64,000 nucleotides of DNA from Rhyacophila brunnea (GCA_022495005.1 JAGYXB010000160.1:434001-498000); one strand, 5' to 3'; positions 39,901-44,325 are shown, counted from the stretch's first letter. Numbers and translations are program-made. The notes: generated by a model not told the origin, from the letters alone.

Positions 39901-42900
39901 GGATGAGACGCCCTTATAAAAATAGATACCTGCTTACCGTCTCTGTACACGTTTTAAATGATATTAATGATGGGATTTCACAGAATCAGGGAGAAATGGT
40001 GTTTCTGAAAAAATGAGGAAATAAATATCGGAAAAATTATCAGTTACTAGGGTGGAATTATCAGTACTTTGAGCTCGTGCTTGAGTCTTGAGTGGTGTTT
40101 TGTAGATTTCAAAAAATATAATAAATCTCTTTTTTTAAATCCATTAAAAGGTTCACACGTTTAGGCTAAGCGCGCAAGGACGATTACTTAAATGTCAGAT
40201 TGACAATCTGATAGTTTTTTTAATGGTGCTTACATGTTAACATATAGTTTTTAACTTTTGTTTATTGTTGCTTGGGGCTGCCAACCTGTCAGCAACTACC
40301 TCTGGCTTGAAGATTGGGAAGGGGTAATCTGTGTTGTAGGTTGTAATAAAGCTCCTCCAAAGAGATTGCAACACCGAATGAAAGTACCAATACCGGTATT
40401 TCGGAATTACCTATTGAATACTGGTATTTGTGAAATATATGAAAAAACAGAAGTATTTACTAATAAATATAGATATTAAAATCTCTTTAAAATAGGTAAA
40501 TATACGATGTGGAAGAAATACTGATGTTTACAAATACCTGCGTTTAAATTAGGCACAGGCAAATCCATTATAGTCGAGCGTCAGGAAGTGGAAGCAGTCA
40601 TCAGCCCGACAGACGAAGAGATAACCAAGACCACGGAAATCAAAATTGCGGTCACCCCGGTAACCGCAACAATTGAAACACCGAAAGCGAAAACAGAGAC
40701 ACCGGAAATCACAACAGAAACACCGGAAATCAAAACAGCAATACCCAGAGATATTCCGGATGCTGACCTCAGCAGCGACGGCGACGAGAGCCTGTTCACT
40801 CCAACGGGCTCTCCTTACATGTCGCCGACCGGAAATATCCCAGAAACAGACGACAACCCGGAACCTGACACAAACATAATATCCGCAGACGCCACGACAA
40901 AAATAATGACAACACTCAACATCGCAGAGACCAACATCATTGCCAAACAATACATTGATGGCATCCTCAACATAGCGAACAACCTAATCGAGAACGACGC
41001 GAGCACTCTACCAACAACAGCCTCAAAATGTTATGAACGCATGGGCCTCGAGGAAAACTTCTTCTCAACGCCAAAAGCGAAAAGAATCATAACGGACATC
41101 CTCAAAAGAGCGAGCAAACATAAAGTCGAACTAGACCTTGAAGGAGAAGAGCCCAAACTAAAGATAATCTCCGAAATACAACTCGCACAGCTTCGCCATG
41201 AACTGGAGAGTATTAAGACCTCAGGCAAAAACCGACAACCTCAAATCAGTGAAACAACAAAGCTCATCATGAACCTTCACGACAACGATAATATTCAAAT
41301 AAATATATCAAGAAGACTAATCCGAGAATTTCACCAAATAATAAAGGAGTACCTCCCACACCAGCTCAAGTACCTACCAGACGATATACCCGATTCGGAC
41401 ACAGAACTCCCGGAACCAAACCAAGAGGTCACCCCACAACAGGGGTGAAAGAAAAGGAAACCCAGAAGAAAGACGCACCATTGCCGACGATAAGAAGAAC
41501 GAAGAACGAGGAAGGAAGAATGAAGATCGCCGATACAATGGATTAGAACGTCGCGAAGCAAAGAAGAGGATGCGGTGGCCGAATGAAGAGTGCACCAGGC
41601 TCTTACTACTTATTAATTTTGAAAAAAAATTTTTTCGCGAATTTTCAAAATCGTTATTTTCACCACAATACTTGAACTTGAAGACAGCAGCCTCACCCGG
41701 TCCTCATCAAGAACTGGGAACCTCACATCGCCACAGAATCGATTCGAAGTACAACACCTTAACTTGGAGGCTGCAGCATCTACCGGCCCTCATCAAGGAC
41801 CGGGCAATTCACATCACCACGTAGAATCAAGCGAAACCTTCACCCAGAGATCAAGATTAGAGACGAAAGGGATAATGCTAAACGTATGTGAGCCCCAAAA
41901 CCACTGAAAAATGATCCAAAGTCAAGTCAAGTCAAGTCGCATTACAAATGGCAGGTTAGTATTACACCTTGGGAGGACAAACAGCTGATGCTCCCGATTT
42001 CTAAGATAGTTATCAGGATTACACAAGTCTATACTACCAAGAATGGCAAGTTCTCATTTACACCACGTATAAGTCAGAAAAAATACATGGCAATATATTT
42101 GTGTATAAAGCCATAGTGTGTAAATATACCTAAGAGAAAGTCAGTTGGATATAGCCACGGATAGTATCCATACAACCTCAATTAAATGAGTCTCAAAAAA
42201 TTCTTAACTCGCTCCACAATAATGTCGTATTTCATCTGATGCGGGGCCTAAACAATCGACCCACTCTCAAGCCGGCTTCTAACTAAAGAATTATACAGGA
42301 TTTCTAATACAGTAACATCCGAAAAGACCAGGGAAGTACGTAAGACGAAGCCCAACATTTGTAGCGCCTTGTTACAAATGATAGGTATATGGCCACTAAA
42401 TGACAGCTTACTGTCAAACGTAATGCCAAGATCCCTTACAGATAGTATTCGCGAAAGAACTCTGCCATGCATCGAATATTGGAAAAATAATACTCACGAG
42501 GCTCTGGTAAATGATAAAATATTGCTTTTTTCAATATTGAAGTCCAGTTTGTTACGTCTGCTCCAATCTAGTATAATATTATCTATATCAAGTTAGAGTT
42601 GACGACAATCGTCAAACTCTCAAGCCCTCTCAAGCCGGCGTCTAACTAAGGAGTTATAGATAATGTTTAATGCCGAAACATCCGAAATCACCCGGGAAGT
42701 ATGCAAGATGAAGCCTAACATTCGTAGTTTCGTTTTGTACTGTTATATAACTCCCAACCCAATCACGTTACCCCGATCCCAAAACTAGCAAAAATACATT
42801 ACTTCAAAGTGTGAATAAATTTTAATGTATTACGATTGTTTGGATTCCAGGTACTGGGTGGACCGCGAATCAGCACTGAAAGTCGACCAGAGAGTCCAGC

Positions 42901-43070
42901 GAGGTCTGTTCCTGTTCGCGAGTACGAACTCCTGCATGAACCCGCTCGTCTACGGCGCGTTCAACGTGCGCGCACGTGCCCAGGTACAGCGCGGTCATCG
43001 ATCGCCTAGAACGCAACTTAACGAGTCTAGACTCACGTCGATATCCGTGTCACTAAGGACTGTCGATTAA
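9782..43070 (+). CDS. AKH/ACP-type neuropeptide receptor (GnRH-superfamily class A GPCR), 5'-partial
   Basis: Five exons (9782-9930, 10622-10727, 15836-16043, 20395-20518, 42851-43070) join in phase to 268 codons plus a stop, covering the end of TM2 to the C-terminus. Visible features are the disulfide cysteines (LCRLM before TM3, TQC in ECL2), SVDRYYAVL with a DRY motif, an N-glycosylation site NVT in ECL2, [10 protein letters not shown] in TM6 and the TM7 motif [10 protein letters not shown]. The pattern [12 protein letters not shown]...[13 protein letters not shown]...SRTLKMTI...[13 protein letters not shown] matches the insect AKH/ACP receptor group, which signals through G proteins at the plasma membrane. 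CRZ receptors, as I recall them, differ in ECL2 and TM7. I cannot separate AKHR from ACPR without alignment. N-terminus, TM1 and most of TM2 are missing and presumably upstream of base 1. Confidence 0.88.
10240..10405 (+). mobile_element. SINE family C, fullest copy, in receptor intron
   Basis: The head GGTGGCTCCCGTGGTGCAGT and B-box-like GAGTTTGATTCCCGATGAGG are followed by TCAAAATATGTTTACATAATC and then GCCACTGTTATTGGGCTGAC. It lies between exons a and b in the sense direction of the gene. Related pieces are at 205-294 and 28735-28800. Confidence 0.7.
10622..10727 (+). CDS. Receptor exon b: rest of DRY, ICL2, TM4
   Basis: The acceptor is TCTCTCCTCTAG. The frame gives (R)[19 protein letters not shown], then [16 protein letters not shown]. 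The exon ends in phase 0 at CAG. It is followed by GCAAGA, so this intron must use a GC donor, and its 3' end is the TTTTTTGCAG at 15826-15835. The GGERRGR stretch is the basic second intracellular loop used for G-protein contact in this family. Confidence 0.92.
10728..10733 (+). promoter_or_regulatory. Non-canonical GC 5' splice site
   Basis: The exon-intron junction reads CCGCAG|GCAAGA. There is no GT at the position required by the phases of exons b and c. CAG|GCAAG is the known consensus of the minor GC-AG intron class, where strong pairing to U1 compensates for the C. The upstream and downstream frames join exactly ([14 protein letters not shown]), which supports this junction. Confidence 0.85.
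11085..11275 (+). mobile_element. R1-like element 3'-UTR fragment
   Basis: CAGTCTTGGGCATCTACTCC, GACATTCCCAGGC, CTCGTGATACGCTCGATTAA and GTGTGGTGCGGGGAGGGTTG correspond in order to the - strand 3' untranslated region of the R1-like element at 44340-44690. There one reads AGTCTTGGGCATCTTCTCCC, GACACTCCCAGGC, CCGTGATACTCTCGATTAAG and GGTGGTACGGGGCGGGTTTG. It is a short, non-coding remnant in the intron between exons b and c. Confidence 0.75.
11276..11962. other. Intronic DNA, nothing recognised
   Basis: It is part of the GC-AG intron. At 10911-10945 a TTTTATTCAACGAATAATTC string marks a SINE B tail fragment. The rest is unique-looking AT-rich DNA. Confidence 0.35.
11963..12651. mobile_element. 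Foldback MITE family P, copy 2
   Basis: The left terminus is CAGTAGTGAAGGATGGAGG. The right terminus, read inverted, is CAGTGGCGAAGGGTGGAGG. Both arms carry the inverted signposts AGATGGCGTTGGTTA / CTAACCACACCATCCG and AAACCCTGCC / GCAGGGTTTA. The arms are about 150 bp around a middle that itself repeats the CCCTGCCTAAACCAAAC motif. No protein is encoded. Confidence 0.8.
12652..13087. other. Intronic DNA, nothing recognised
   Basis: No gene or repeat terminus is seen. Confidence 0.35.
13145..14088. mobile_element. Composite foldback element with CAGTGACGTCCC ends
   Basis: The outer ends are CAGTGACGTCCCTAGACAAA (13145) and GGGACGTCACTG (to 14088), with flanks GGTTTTTT and GGCTTTCT matching at 6 of 8 positions. 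Two end types are interleaved. End type 1 (CCCTAG.CAAAATGCCGCC) is at 13145 and inverted near 13970. End type 2 (CCCGTGGGGGTAGGCAG) is at about 13389 and inverted at 14088. An inner inverted pair (TTTTGTTTCCAACCA.TGAGC) lies at 13317-13345 and 13530-13562. No transposase is seen. Confidence 0.7.
14240..14415 (-). mobile_element. SINE family B, nested in family U
   Basis: On the - strand it reads GTAGCATAGAAGTAATGCA (A-box-like), GGGGCGTAAACCCAGGAGAT, GCAGGGTTCGATTCCCTGCC (B box), GGGGTGGCTTAC and then TTTTTTCTATTGGTTATAAT. The tail is shorter than in other copies. It sits within U copy 2 directly after its CCTAA tract. Confidence 0.75.
14423..14667 (-). mobile_element. SINE family A, near-complete copy
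   Basis: On the - strand: GATGGCCGCGCGGATTAAGC (A box of tRNA-Ser/Leu type), GTCCCAGGTTCGAATCCTGG (B box), GTCTGGCAAGTACACA, then GGACCTAATAGGTTGAGCAA, GTGGCTGACATCCATTTC and the tail GATCTTATTAGGATCGGAT. Total length is about 245 bp. The head looks like a tRNA, but the attached tail and many copies show a SINE. Confidence 0.82.
14832..15835. other. Intron upstream of exon c, nothing recognised
   Basis: No repeat terminus or ORF of note is seen. A pyrimidine-rich TTTTACTTTTTTGCAG precedes exon c. Confidence 0.4.
15836..16043 (+). CDS. Receptor exon c: ECL2, TM5, start of ICL3
   Basis: The acceptor is TTTTTTGCAG and the donor is GTATGC after GATTCGATAGACG. The frame gives [60 protein letters not shown] and VRRSRDSID, ending in phase 1. 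Notable residues are the ECL2 cysteine, the NVT glycosylation site and the TM5 proline. The start of ICL3 is basic (RRSR), as usual for Gq/Gs-coupled peptide receptors. Confidence 0.93.
16080..16320 (-). mobile_element. SINE family A just downstream of exon c
   Basis: It has the tail ATGATCCTATTAGGATCGGA on the - strand and head remnants GGTCGCGCGGCTTAAGCG. The B-box region is altered: GACTCACCCAGAATCC replaces GGTTCGAATCC. It begins only about 36 bases after the exon c donor, in antisense orientation to the gene. Confidence 0.75.
16321..19320. other. Long intron stretch, no supported gene
   Basis: An ATG frame of 109 codons at 16719-17048 is Ile/Leu/Cys-rich and matches nothing I know, so I treat it as chance. 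Near 17370-17400 the string TCTTGAAGAATGAGATTGG recurs inverted near 63868-63885 (CCAATCTCATTCTTCAAGCG), and TTTACACGTGCAT-like strings accompany both, so a dispersed repeat is likely. The rest is unassigned. Confidence 0.4.
19322..19900. mobile_element. Foldback family Y, copy 1
   Basis: It shares AACATTCCTTAAACGTTGTA, GATAATCTATATATATAATT, TTGAAGCCTTATTATC, ATGGGCAAGATTTCCACATT and GACCATTCAAATGTAATAAA with the copies at 32776-33678 and 35600-36312. The outer palindromic arms are incomplete, so this copy is truncated at both ends. Confidence 0.65.
20395..20518 (+). CDS. Receptor exon d: ICL3 and TM6
   Basis: The acceptor is TTTCCTATAG and the donor is GTAAGT. With the leftover base of exon c the frame reads [41 protein letters not shown] and a split Trp (TG|G). 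CWTPYY is the TM6 CWxP motif. The [18 protein letters not shown] segment of ICL3 is strongly conserved in AKH/ACP receptors and contains an RRSS site suited to basophilic kinases, which is an inference. Confidence 0.93.
20558..21723. mobile_element. hAT element with perfect 8-bp target duplication
   Basis: The octamer CTAAGATT flanks both sides exactly (20550-20557 and 21724-21731). The ends are CAGTGGCAGGTGG and AGAGCCGCCTTTG, the inverse of CAAAGGCGGCTCT. A related copy at 30260-30903 has the ends CAGTGGCGGCTGG and GAGCCGCCCCTG. Shared internal strings include ACGAGATTTGTACCGCGGCG and ACGGGATGGGA.TGAGTGACC. No transposase is seen. Repeat X copy 2 is inserted near its right end. Confidence 0.9.
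21217..21660 (-). mobile_element. Repeat family X, copy 2, nested in the hAT element
   Basis: It runs inverted relative to copy 1, from TTACAACGTTTCTCTTAGC to CTTTTTATCTTGTAA. In the empty sibling hAT copy at 30.8 kb the sequence is continuous (GTGCTTTTGACATGATAAAG), so the empty site is known and X is a genuine insertion. It contains TTGGTTGCTAGGGGTCTGGG. Confidence 0.8.
21732..22059. other. Intronic DNA, nothing recognised
   Basis: AT-rich. No repeat terminus could be supported. Confidence 0.35.
22060..22460 (+). mobile_element. SINE family B: tail fragment plus a second copy
   Basis: At 22060-22130 lies a tail (TCAATAATTAGAATGTTACA, GAGTTATTCGTTGAATAA). At about 22290-22460 a head and body follow in the same direction: GTATCCTATAACATAGTGGA, ATACAGGTTTGATTCCTGCG, TTTTTTCTATTGGTTATAAC and TCTCAGAAGTGTTTTC. 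Together they look like two partial copies in tandem. Confidence 0.65.
22461..23283. other. Intronic DNA, nothing recognised
   Basis: A small GC-richer patch at 22780-22830 (GCACACGGCGCG, GGCGGCCGATCGATG) stands out, but no gene or repeat family could be assigned. Confidence 0.35.
23284..23836. mobile_element. Foldback MITE family P, copy 3
   Basis: The left end is CAGTGGCGAAGGGTGGATG. The right end CCACCTTTCGCCACTG is its inverse. The arms carry the family's AAGCCCTGCCTAATCCAAGC and GCAAGGTTTAATTGAATTTT motifs. A further right-end fragment (CCACCCCTCGCCACTG) lies alone at 23940-23965. Confidence 0.78.
23966..24550. other. Intronic DNA with a short (AT)n run
   Basis: A TATATATATATATATATG microsatellite is at about 23963-23980. 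Otherwise nothing is recognised. Confidence 0.4.
24551..24751 (-). mobile_element. SINE family A, decayed
   Basis: Tail and body strings are present on the - strand (CCTCCACTCTGTGAAGGCCC; ATGAGCAAGTGGGTTACATC) with an altered B box (AAACCGGGTACAAACCCCGG). The A box is not recognisable. Confidence 0.65.
24895..25088 (-). mobile_element. SINE family A with tandemly duplicated tRNA-like head
   Basis: The segment from ACCCGGGATTCAAACTCAGG to CTCGGCCATCGTTGATGG occurs twice in direct tandem (24939-25013 and 25014-25088, period 75 bp). Read on the - strand, each unit carries an A-box-like GGCCGAGCGGCTACGC and a B-box-like GAGTTTGAATCCC. A single SINE tail follows at 24895-24938. Near-identity of the units implies a recent duplication. 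Confidence 0.85.
25139..25370. mobile_element. Probable short hAT-like MITE
   Basis: The left end CAGGGGTAGTCAGCCTTTGA with CCTACCGCCCAGTTTTGTAT is partly mirrored by GGGGCGGTAGGTTATATGAA at 25321-25340. The motif AAGTATGGTGA then occurs three times between 25340 and 25380. Target duplication not found. Confidence 0.45.
25371..26348. other. Intronic DNA, nothing recognised
   Basis: A 74-codon frame at 25432-25656 is unlike any family I know and probably arises by chance. The rest is AT-rich. Confidence 0.35.
26357..27151. mobile_element. hAT transposon with perfect 8-bp target duplication
   Basis: The ends are CAGCTGTCCCCAACC and GGTTGGGGACCGCTG. The octamer CTTTAAAG flanks both sides exactly (26349-26356 and 27152-27159). 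The 795-bp body holds a + strand remnant of the transposase C-terminus (26640-26865), so this is an internally deleted hAT element and no longer codes for enzyme. Confidence 0.93.
26640..26865 (+). pseudogene. hAT transposase C-terminal remnant
   Basis: One frame reads NEYRVLG*KALKI*FPTTTY, then [20 protein letters not shown] and [20 protein letters not shown], ending at a stop after QQQRSH. The order [23 protein letters not shown]...LR...S...P.I matches the hAT dimerisation domain. Two in-frame stops and absence of the DDE core make it a pseudogene. Confidence 0.85.
27160..27637. other. Intronic DNA, nothing recognised
   Basis: No gene or repeat terminus could be supported. Confidence 0.35.
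27638..28030 (-). pseudogene. Jockey-like retrotransposon 3' end
   Basis: A run of about 20 T marks a poly(A) tail on the - strand. Upstream of it (higher coordinates) one - frame reads [20 protein letters not shown] then [20 protein letters not shown], and [19 protein letters not shown]. This corresponds to the frame at 5588-5974 and extends its C-terminus. It is 5'-truncated near 28030. Confidence 0.78.
28031..28734. other. Intronic DNA, nothing recognised
   Basis: No gene is seen. AAAGGTCCTTTTAAGCGGTC at 28490-28510 might be a repeat end, but no partner was found. Confidence 0.3.
28735..28800 (-). mobile_element. SINE family C fragment
   Basis: On the - strand it reads GGCCTTCCATCCGGGGAGCA, CTGGGTTCAATCCCGGTGAG and GACACTATATATTTGTGTAA, matching the centre of the copy at 10240-10405. 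The A box is missing. Confidence 0.6.
28801..29612. other. Intronic DNA with one orphan transposon end
   Basis: At 29511 the string CAGTGACGTCCCCAGGTAAA and the GCCACCA that follows soon after resemble type 1 ends of the composite element at 13145-14088. No partner end was found, so it is probably a truncated copy. Confidence 0.4.
29613..29995 (-). mobile_element. Repeat family X, copy 3
   Basis: It runs from TTACAATGTTTTTCTTAGC to CCTTTTATCTTGTAA and contains TTGGTTGCTAGGGGCTGGGG. Compared with copies 1 and 2 it lacks about 50 bp near the ATATACGTGCG segment. Confidence 0.7.
29996..30259. other. Intronic DNA, nothing recognised
   Basis: Somewhat GC-richer, but there is no long frame and no known motif. 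Confidence 0.3.
30260..30903. mobile_element. hAT-like element, sibling of 20558-21723
   Basis: The ends are CAGTGGCGGCTGG and GAGCCGCCCCTG (inverse CAGGGGCGGCTC). Internal strings TGAGTCGTTACTTAATCACA, ACGAGATTTGTACCGCGGCG and GGTGATGGTCCCTAC match the other copy. It lacks the X insertion and so provides the empty site. The flanking octamers do not match, so either an end is misjudged or the duplication has decayed. Confidence 0.75.
30904..31358. other. Intronic DNA, nothing recognised
   Basis: No repeat terminus or frame could be supported. Confidence 0.35.
31359..31935 (+). pseudogene. Jockey-like retrotransposon 3' end
   Basis: It shares CAATTTAGAAGAGATCTTTA, TTATTCTCCCAAGGTGCAAC, TTCCACTTGCGTGAGGTGAG and a GTGTGCTTC... 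untranslated part with the copy at 5588-6226. Small indels break the frame throughout, and the 5' part is absent. Confidence 0.7.
31979..32323. repeat. Inverted-repeat element with GGAACATGCTTTAC arms
   Basis: TTAAATATGGAACATGCTTTAC near 31985-32009 (long string abbreviated to its end GGAACATGCTTTAC) recurs inverted as GTAAAGCATGTTCCATGTTA at 32295-32314, with AT-rich extensions also matching. The interior has a GC-rich patch at 32190-32235 (CGGGGCGGGGCGCGGGCGTG). It may be a MITE. No clear target duplication. Confidence 0.5.
32776..33678. mobile_element. Foldback family Y, copy 2, complete palindrome arms
   Basis: The left arm starts CCAACTAGAATCTGAGTATT and continues AAGGGCTCACATGCCCAACG. 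The right arm is its inverse, ending CGTTGGGCATGTGGGCCCTT and AATACTCAGATTCTAGTTGG. The arms run for about 150 bp with few mismatches. The core contains TTTTTCAAAAAATGGGCAAG and the ATTTCCCAGTGGTTAAGCTA block seen in copy 3. No coding frame of note. Confidence 0.8.
33745..34172. mobile_element. Foldback family U, copy 3
   Basis: It begins with AATTGTAAGTAGG and TTTTCACCGTGGCACAGTTC, passes ATCGGAAAGAGATGGCCGTA, reaches ACCTAACCTAACCTAACAG next to TATATCGGCTATTTTCAAAA, and ends CATATTTCCAAAACAACATT and TTTCCGGATACG. It is almost uninterrupted and helps to define the family. Confidence 0.72.
34173..34640. other. Unassigned intronic DNA with a possible LINE scrap
   Basis: On the - strand at 34270-34354 a frame reads [20 protein letters not shown], reminiscent of short tails of LINE proteins, but I cannot place it. 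A SINE B tail string (TTTTATTCAACGAATAAG) is at 34458-34475. Confidence 0.35.
34641..34870 (-). mobile_element. SINE family B, divergent
   Basis: It starts with TCTTTTATTCAACGAATAAG (tail, inverted), passes TGTAACATTCTATATAATAT, and ends in a tRNA-like head read on the - strand as GATGCCCGTAGCTTAATTGT with GGTTTCAAGTCCCGTCGGG. The B box is mutated. Confidence 0.65.
35144..35546. mobile_element. MITE with AGCCGGCTCTCACA inverted termini
   Basis: The left end AGCCGGCTCTCACATCTAAA and the inverted right end AGCCGGCTCTCACACCCAAA match for about 34 bp when extended through CTCG(T/C)CTCG. A decayed relative lies near 59400-59700 (CGACATATTCGACATGTTG, AACCCGGCTAAG). A long + frame inside has no recognisable domain. 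Confidence 0.7.
35600..36312. mobile_element. Foldback family Y, copy 3
   Basis: It begins TAAGGGGAGACGTGCGCTAC then GTAGGTCAAAATGGAGC, runs through AAAAAATGGGCAAGATTGCC and ends in the CATTTCCCAGTGGTTAAG and TTGAACATGTACCTAACCGA block. The right palindromic arm is missing. Confidence 0.7.
36313..37529. other. Intronic DNA, nothing recognised
   Basis: AT-rich with no repeat terminus I can support. CGTAGAACCGTAGATGCGTA at about 36591-36612 is a minor direct repeat. Confidence 0.35.
37530..37885. mobile_element. Repeat family W, copy at 37.5 kb
   Basis: It contains GGTCGACCAGATAAGTGAGA, AGTCGCCTGCGGCGCTATTT and the right end GGCCCGCCAAATATTCTAGC, CTGGGGGCCCGTATC, GATGTGGGGCCATGGCCC. These match 6764-8777. 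The left end seems truncated. Confidence 0.6.
38261..38948 (+). mobile_element. SINE family A split by an unidentified ~475-bp segment
   Basis: The head ACCGTGGCCGAGCGGCTTAC and body GAGTATGGACCTAATAGGAT to AGTGCCTAACATCTATG run to about 38372. The tail resumes near 38848 with CACATCCATTTCACGTAAAA and continues to GGATCGGACATGGT. The intervening segment matches nothing I recognise. The B box is also lost in the head half. Confidence 0.65.
39021..39607. mobile_element. Foldback MITE family P, copy 4, with target duplication
   Basis: It starts CAGTAGCTAAGGGTGGAGG and ends CCACCATTCGCCACTA. Flanks are TTGCCTGG (39013-39020) and GCGCCTGG (39608-39615), 6 of 8 identical, which favours an hAT-type 8-bp duplication. 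The motif CCCTGCCTAAACCAAAC occurs twice in direct orientation (about 39165 and 39318). GGTTTTCGCAGGGTTTAATT lies inverted near 39462. Confidence 0.8.
39616..40524. other. Intronic DNA, no supported gene
   Basis: Nothing is recognised. It ends at an in-frame TGA (40522-40524) just before the orphan ORF. Confidence 0.35.
40525..41448 (+). CDS. Orphan open frame, unknown protein (no ATG near its start)
   Basis: An uninterrupted frame of 307 codons plus a stop. The first ATG is some 90 codons in, so it may be an internal exon, a 5'-truncated transposon ORF or a frame starting at a non-ATG codon. The N-terminal third is Thr/Glu/Pro-rich with a repeated TETPEI-like unit (about residues 50-75). 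An acidic Ser/Asp stretch follows ([20 protein letters not shown]). The C-terminal half is charged and probably helical ([38 protein letters not shown]), ending [17 protein letters not shown]. Codon usage is far more GC-rich than the flanks. It lies in the last receptor intron, sense strand. I recognise no family. A retrotransposon ORF1/gag-like protein is one guess. Confidence 0.5.
   Translation, partial: CLQIPAFKLGTGKSIIVERQEVEAVISPTDEEITKTTEIKIAVTPVTATIETPKAKTETPEITTETPEIKTAIPRDIPDADLSSDGDESLFTPTGSPYMSPTGNIPETDDNPEPDTNIISADATTKIMTTLNIAETNIIAKQYIDGILNIANNLIENDASTLPTTASKCYERMGLEENFFSTPKAKRIITDILKRASKHKVELDLEGEEPKLKIISEIQLAQLRHELESIKTSGKNRQPQISETTKLIMNLHDNDNIQINISRRLIREFHQIIKEYLPHQLKYLPDDIPDSDTELPEPNQEVTPQQG
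41449..41671. other. Purine-rich tail after the orphan ORF
   Basis: GAAAGAAAAGGAAACCCAGA and AAGAAGAACGAAGAACGAGG are strongly purine-biased on the + strand. It looks continuous in composition with the upstream ORF but has stops in every frame. Confidence 0.4.
41672..41835 (+). repeat. Two diverged tandem units of about 80 bp
   Basis: Unit 1 (41672-41757) has TTGAACTTGAAGACAGCAGC, CGGTCCTCATCAAGAACTGG and CACATCGCCACAGAATCGA. Unit 2 (41759-41835) has TTAACTTGGAGGCTGCAGCA, CGGCCCTCATCAAGGACCGG and CACATCACCACGTAGAATC. One frame is open across both (41623 to a stop near 41896), which suggests repeated protein units in a degraded ORF, perhaps the same element as the orphan frame upstream. Confidence 0.6.
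41920..42740 (-). pseudogene. Jockey-like retrotransposon, RT C-terminal and 3' pieces
   Basis: On the - strand 42248-42472 reads [40 protein letters not shown] and [20 protein letters not shown], the post-catalytic region of a jockey-like reverse transcriptase. The 41920-42220 part is the downstream section homologous to 5588-5974, preceded on the + strand by a (CAAGT)n tail at 41921-41937. At 42620-42740 a second segment repeats part of 42250-42370 (TCAAGCCGGCGTCTAACTAA). The whole is rearranged and dead. Confidence 0.75.
42851..43070 (+). CDS. Receptor exon e: ECL3, TM7, C-terminal tail
   Basis: The acceptor is TTTGGATTCCAG. With TG from exon d the frame reads [60 protein letters not shown] and [13 protein letters not shown], then TAA at 43068-43070. 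NPLVY is the TM7 NPxxY motif. The tail is Ser/Thr/Arg-rich, offering phosphorylation sites. A GT at 42984, after GCCCAG, could act as an alternative donor just past TM7, giving a different tail. Reading through gives a plausible short tail and is the simplest model. Confidence 0.88.
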
Positions 43071-44325
43071 ATAGACTACAATCCATAGACAATAGTTTAA
43101 ATTTTAATTATTTATATAATCGTTTGGATGTGCAAACACACGTTCTAATGTGATATTATCTCTACGCTTGGCTGGCGACCGTCGCATTACCAACGCTATG
43201 ACAGTAGTTTTCTGTAGTTATGTACAATGTGGCAGAGCACGGTACTATTAAAAATGATAATACGCATAGCATAGCGTATGGCGGTACAGAGTATGACTGT
43301 ATATAAGTAAACATACTTTGACAAGACTGTAGATGGCAATCAAATTGCAGTACATCCCCCATATCAGTCACAGGTTGTTGAATTGGACATTCAGCTATTT
43401 ACAGAGGTTACTGACTTCTACCTTTCCCTGGAATATGAGCTGAAATAAGTTATATGTTTCATTTTGGAAAATATGGCTGAAGTATGCAGAAACCCAAGTC
43501 AGAAAAAAGTCTTTGTGCATACCACCTAGTAACTACCCAAATATTCCGAAAAATCATTTCAGGCGTTTGGTAGTGGAGTGATATATTTAGTTAGCTATCA
43601 CATTCAGGTGTATTGTATTGGAATGGGTTAACACGTCCTCATTGGTAATGTGACATAATGAAGATCATTATTTTGTTCCCGTCTTGGCCAGGTGATCGAA
43701 GATGATTTTCGCTCTCTATTCAATATTAGCCTACGTCAGTGGTCTTTACTAGAGGTGTGTTGGAAATACTGTCACCAGTTTGTGTACTTAAGTATCGGCA
43801 TGAAACTACCCATACTCAGTCCGTGTGGCTCAATAAACTTGTTCCAAGAAACTTTTTCGAACACATACGATGAAATCATCGCGACTTGCTAGTTGGTGTT
43901 GGTAGACGTTCAATACTAATGACATTAAATGCACGCGAGTGAGATAGCATCATACACGTATGTCGAACTGTGATACACTCAACTGTAATTGGCGTCATTG
44001 CTCTCCCTTTCTCCCCAGTGGTAAAGTTGGTATAGTGAAGGGCAGAAAGTGTGACAATTTCGCGTGACGCCAAACGCTCTATGTTATATCCCAAATACTA
44101 GTAAGTATTTTGGAACAAGTTTCGATACTAAGTATTTTTTATACTGGTAGTAAGTATACTTATTCATCAAAATCGACCAGTTTTCCCACCTTTAGTCACT
44201 ACACGTGTCCCTTTGGTGTGCGTGTGCGGTCTTTCAGAAATATTGAATGTAAAAATAAAACTATAAAACAATACGCGCCATTTGCCAGCATTATGTTCTG
44301 TTGGGGAAATGAGAAAACAGCGCGA
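43071..44325. other. Downstream of the receptor stop, nothing recognised
   Basis: Probable 3' UTR and intergenic DNA. I did not find a well-placed AATAAA within the first 100 bases beyond the stop. No repeat family or second gene was recognised. Confidence 0.4.

Noticed and set aside
40549..40950. 133-codon - strand ORF opposite the orphan frame
   Set aside because: It is a Cys/Phe/Arg-rich shadow of the + strand frame, caused by its codon bias.
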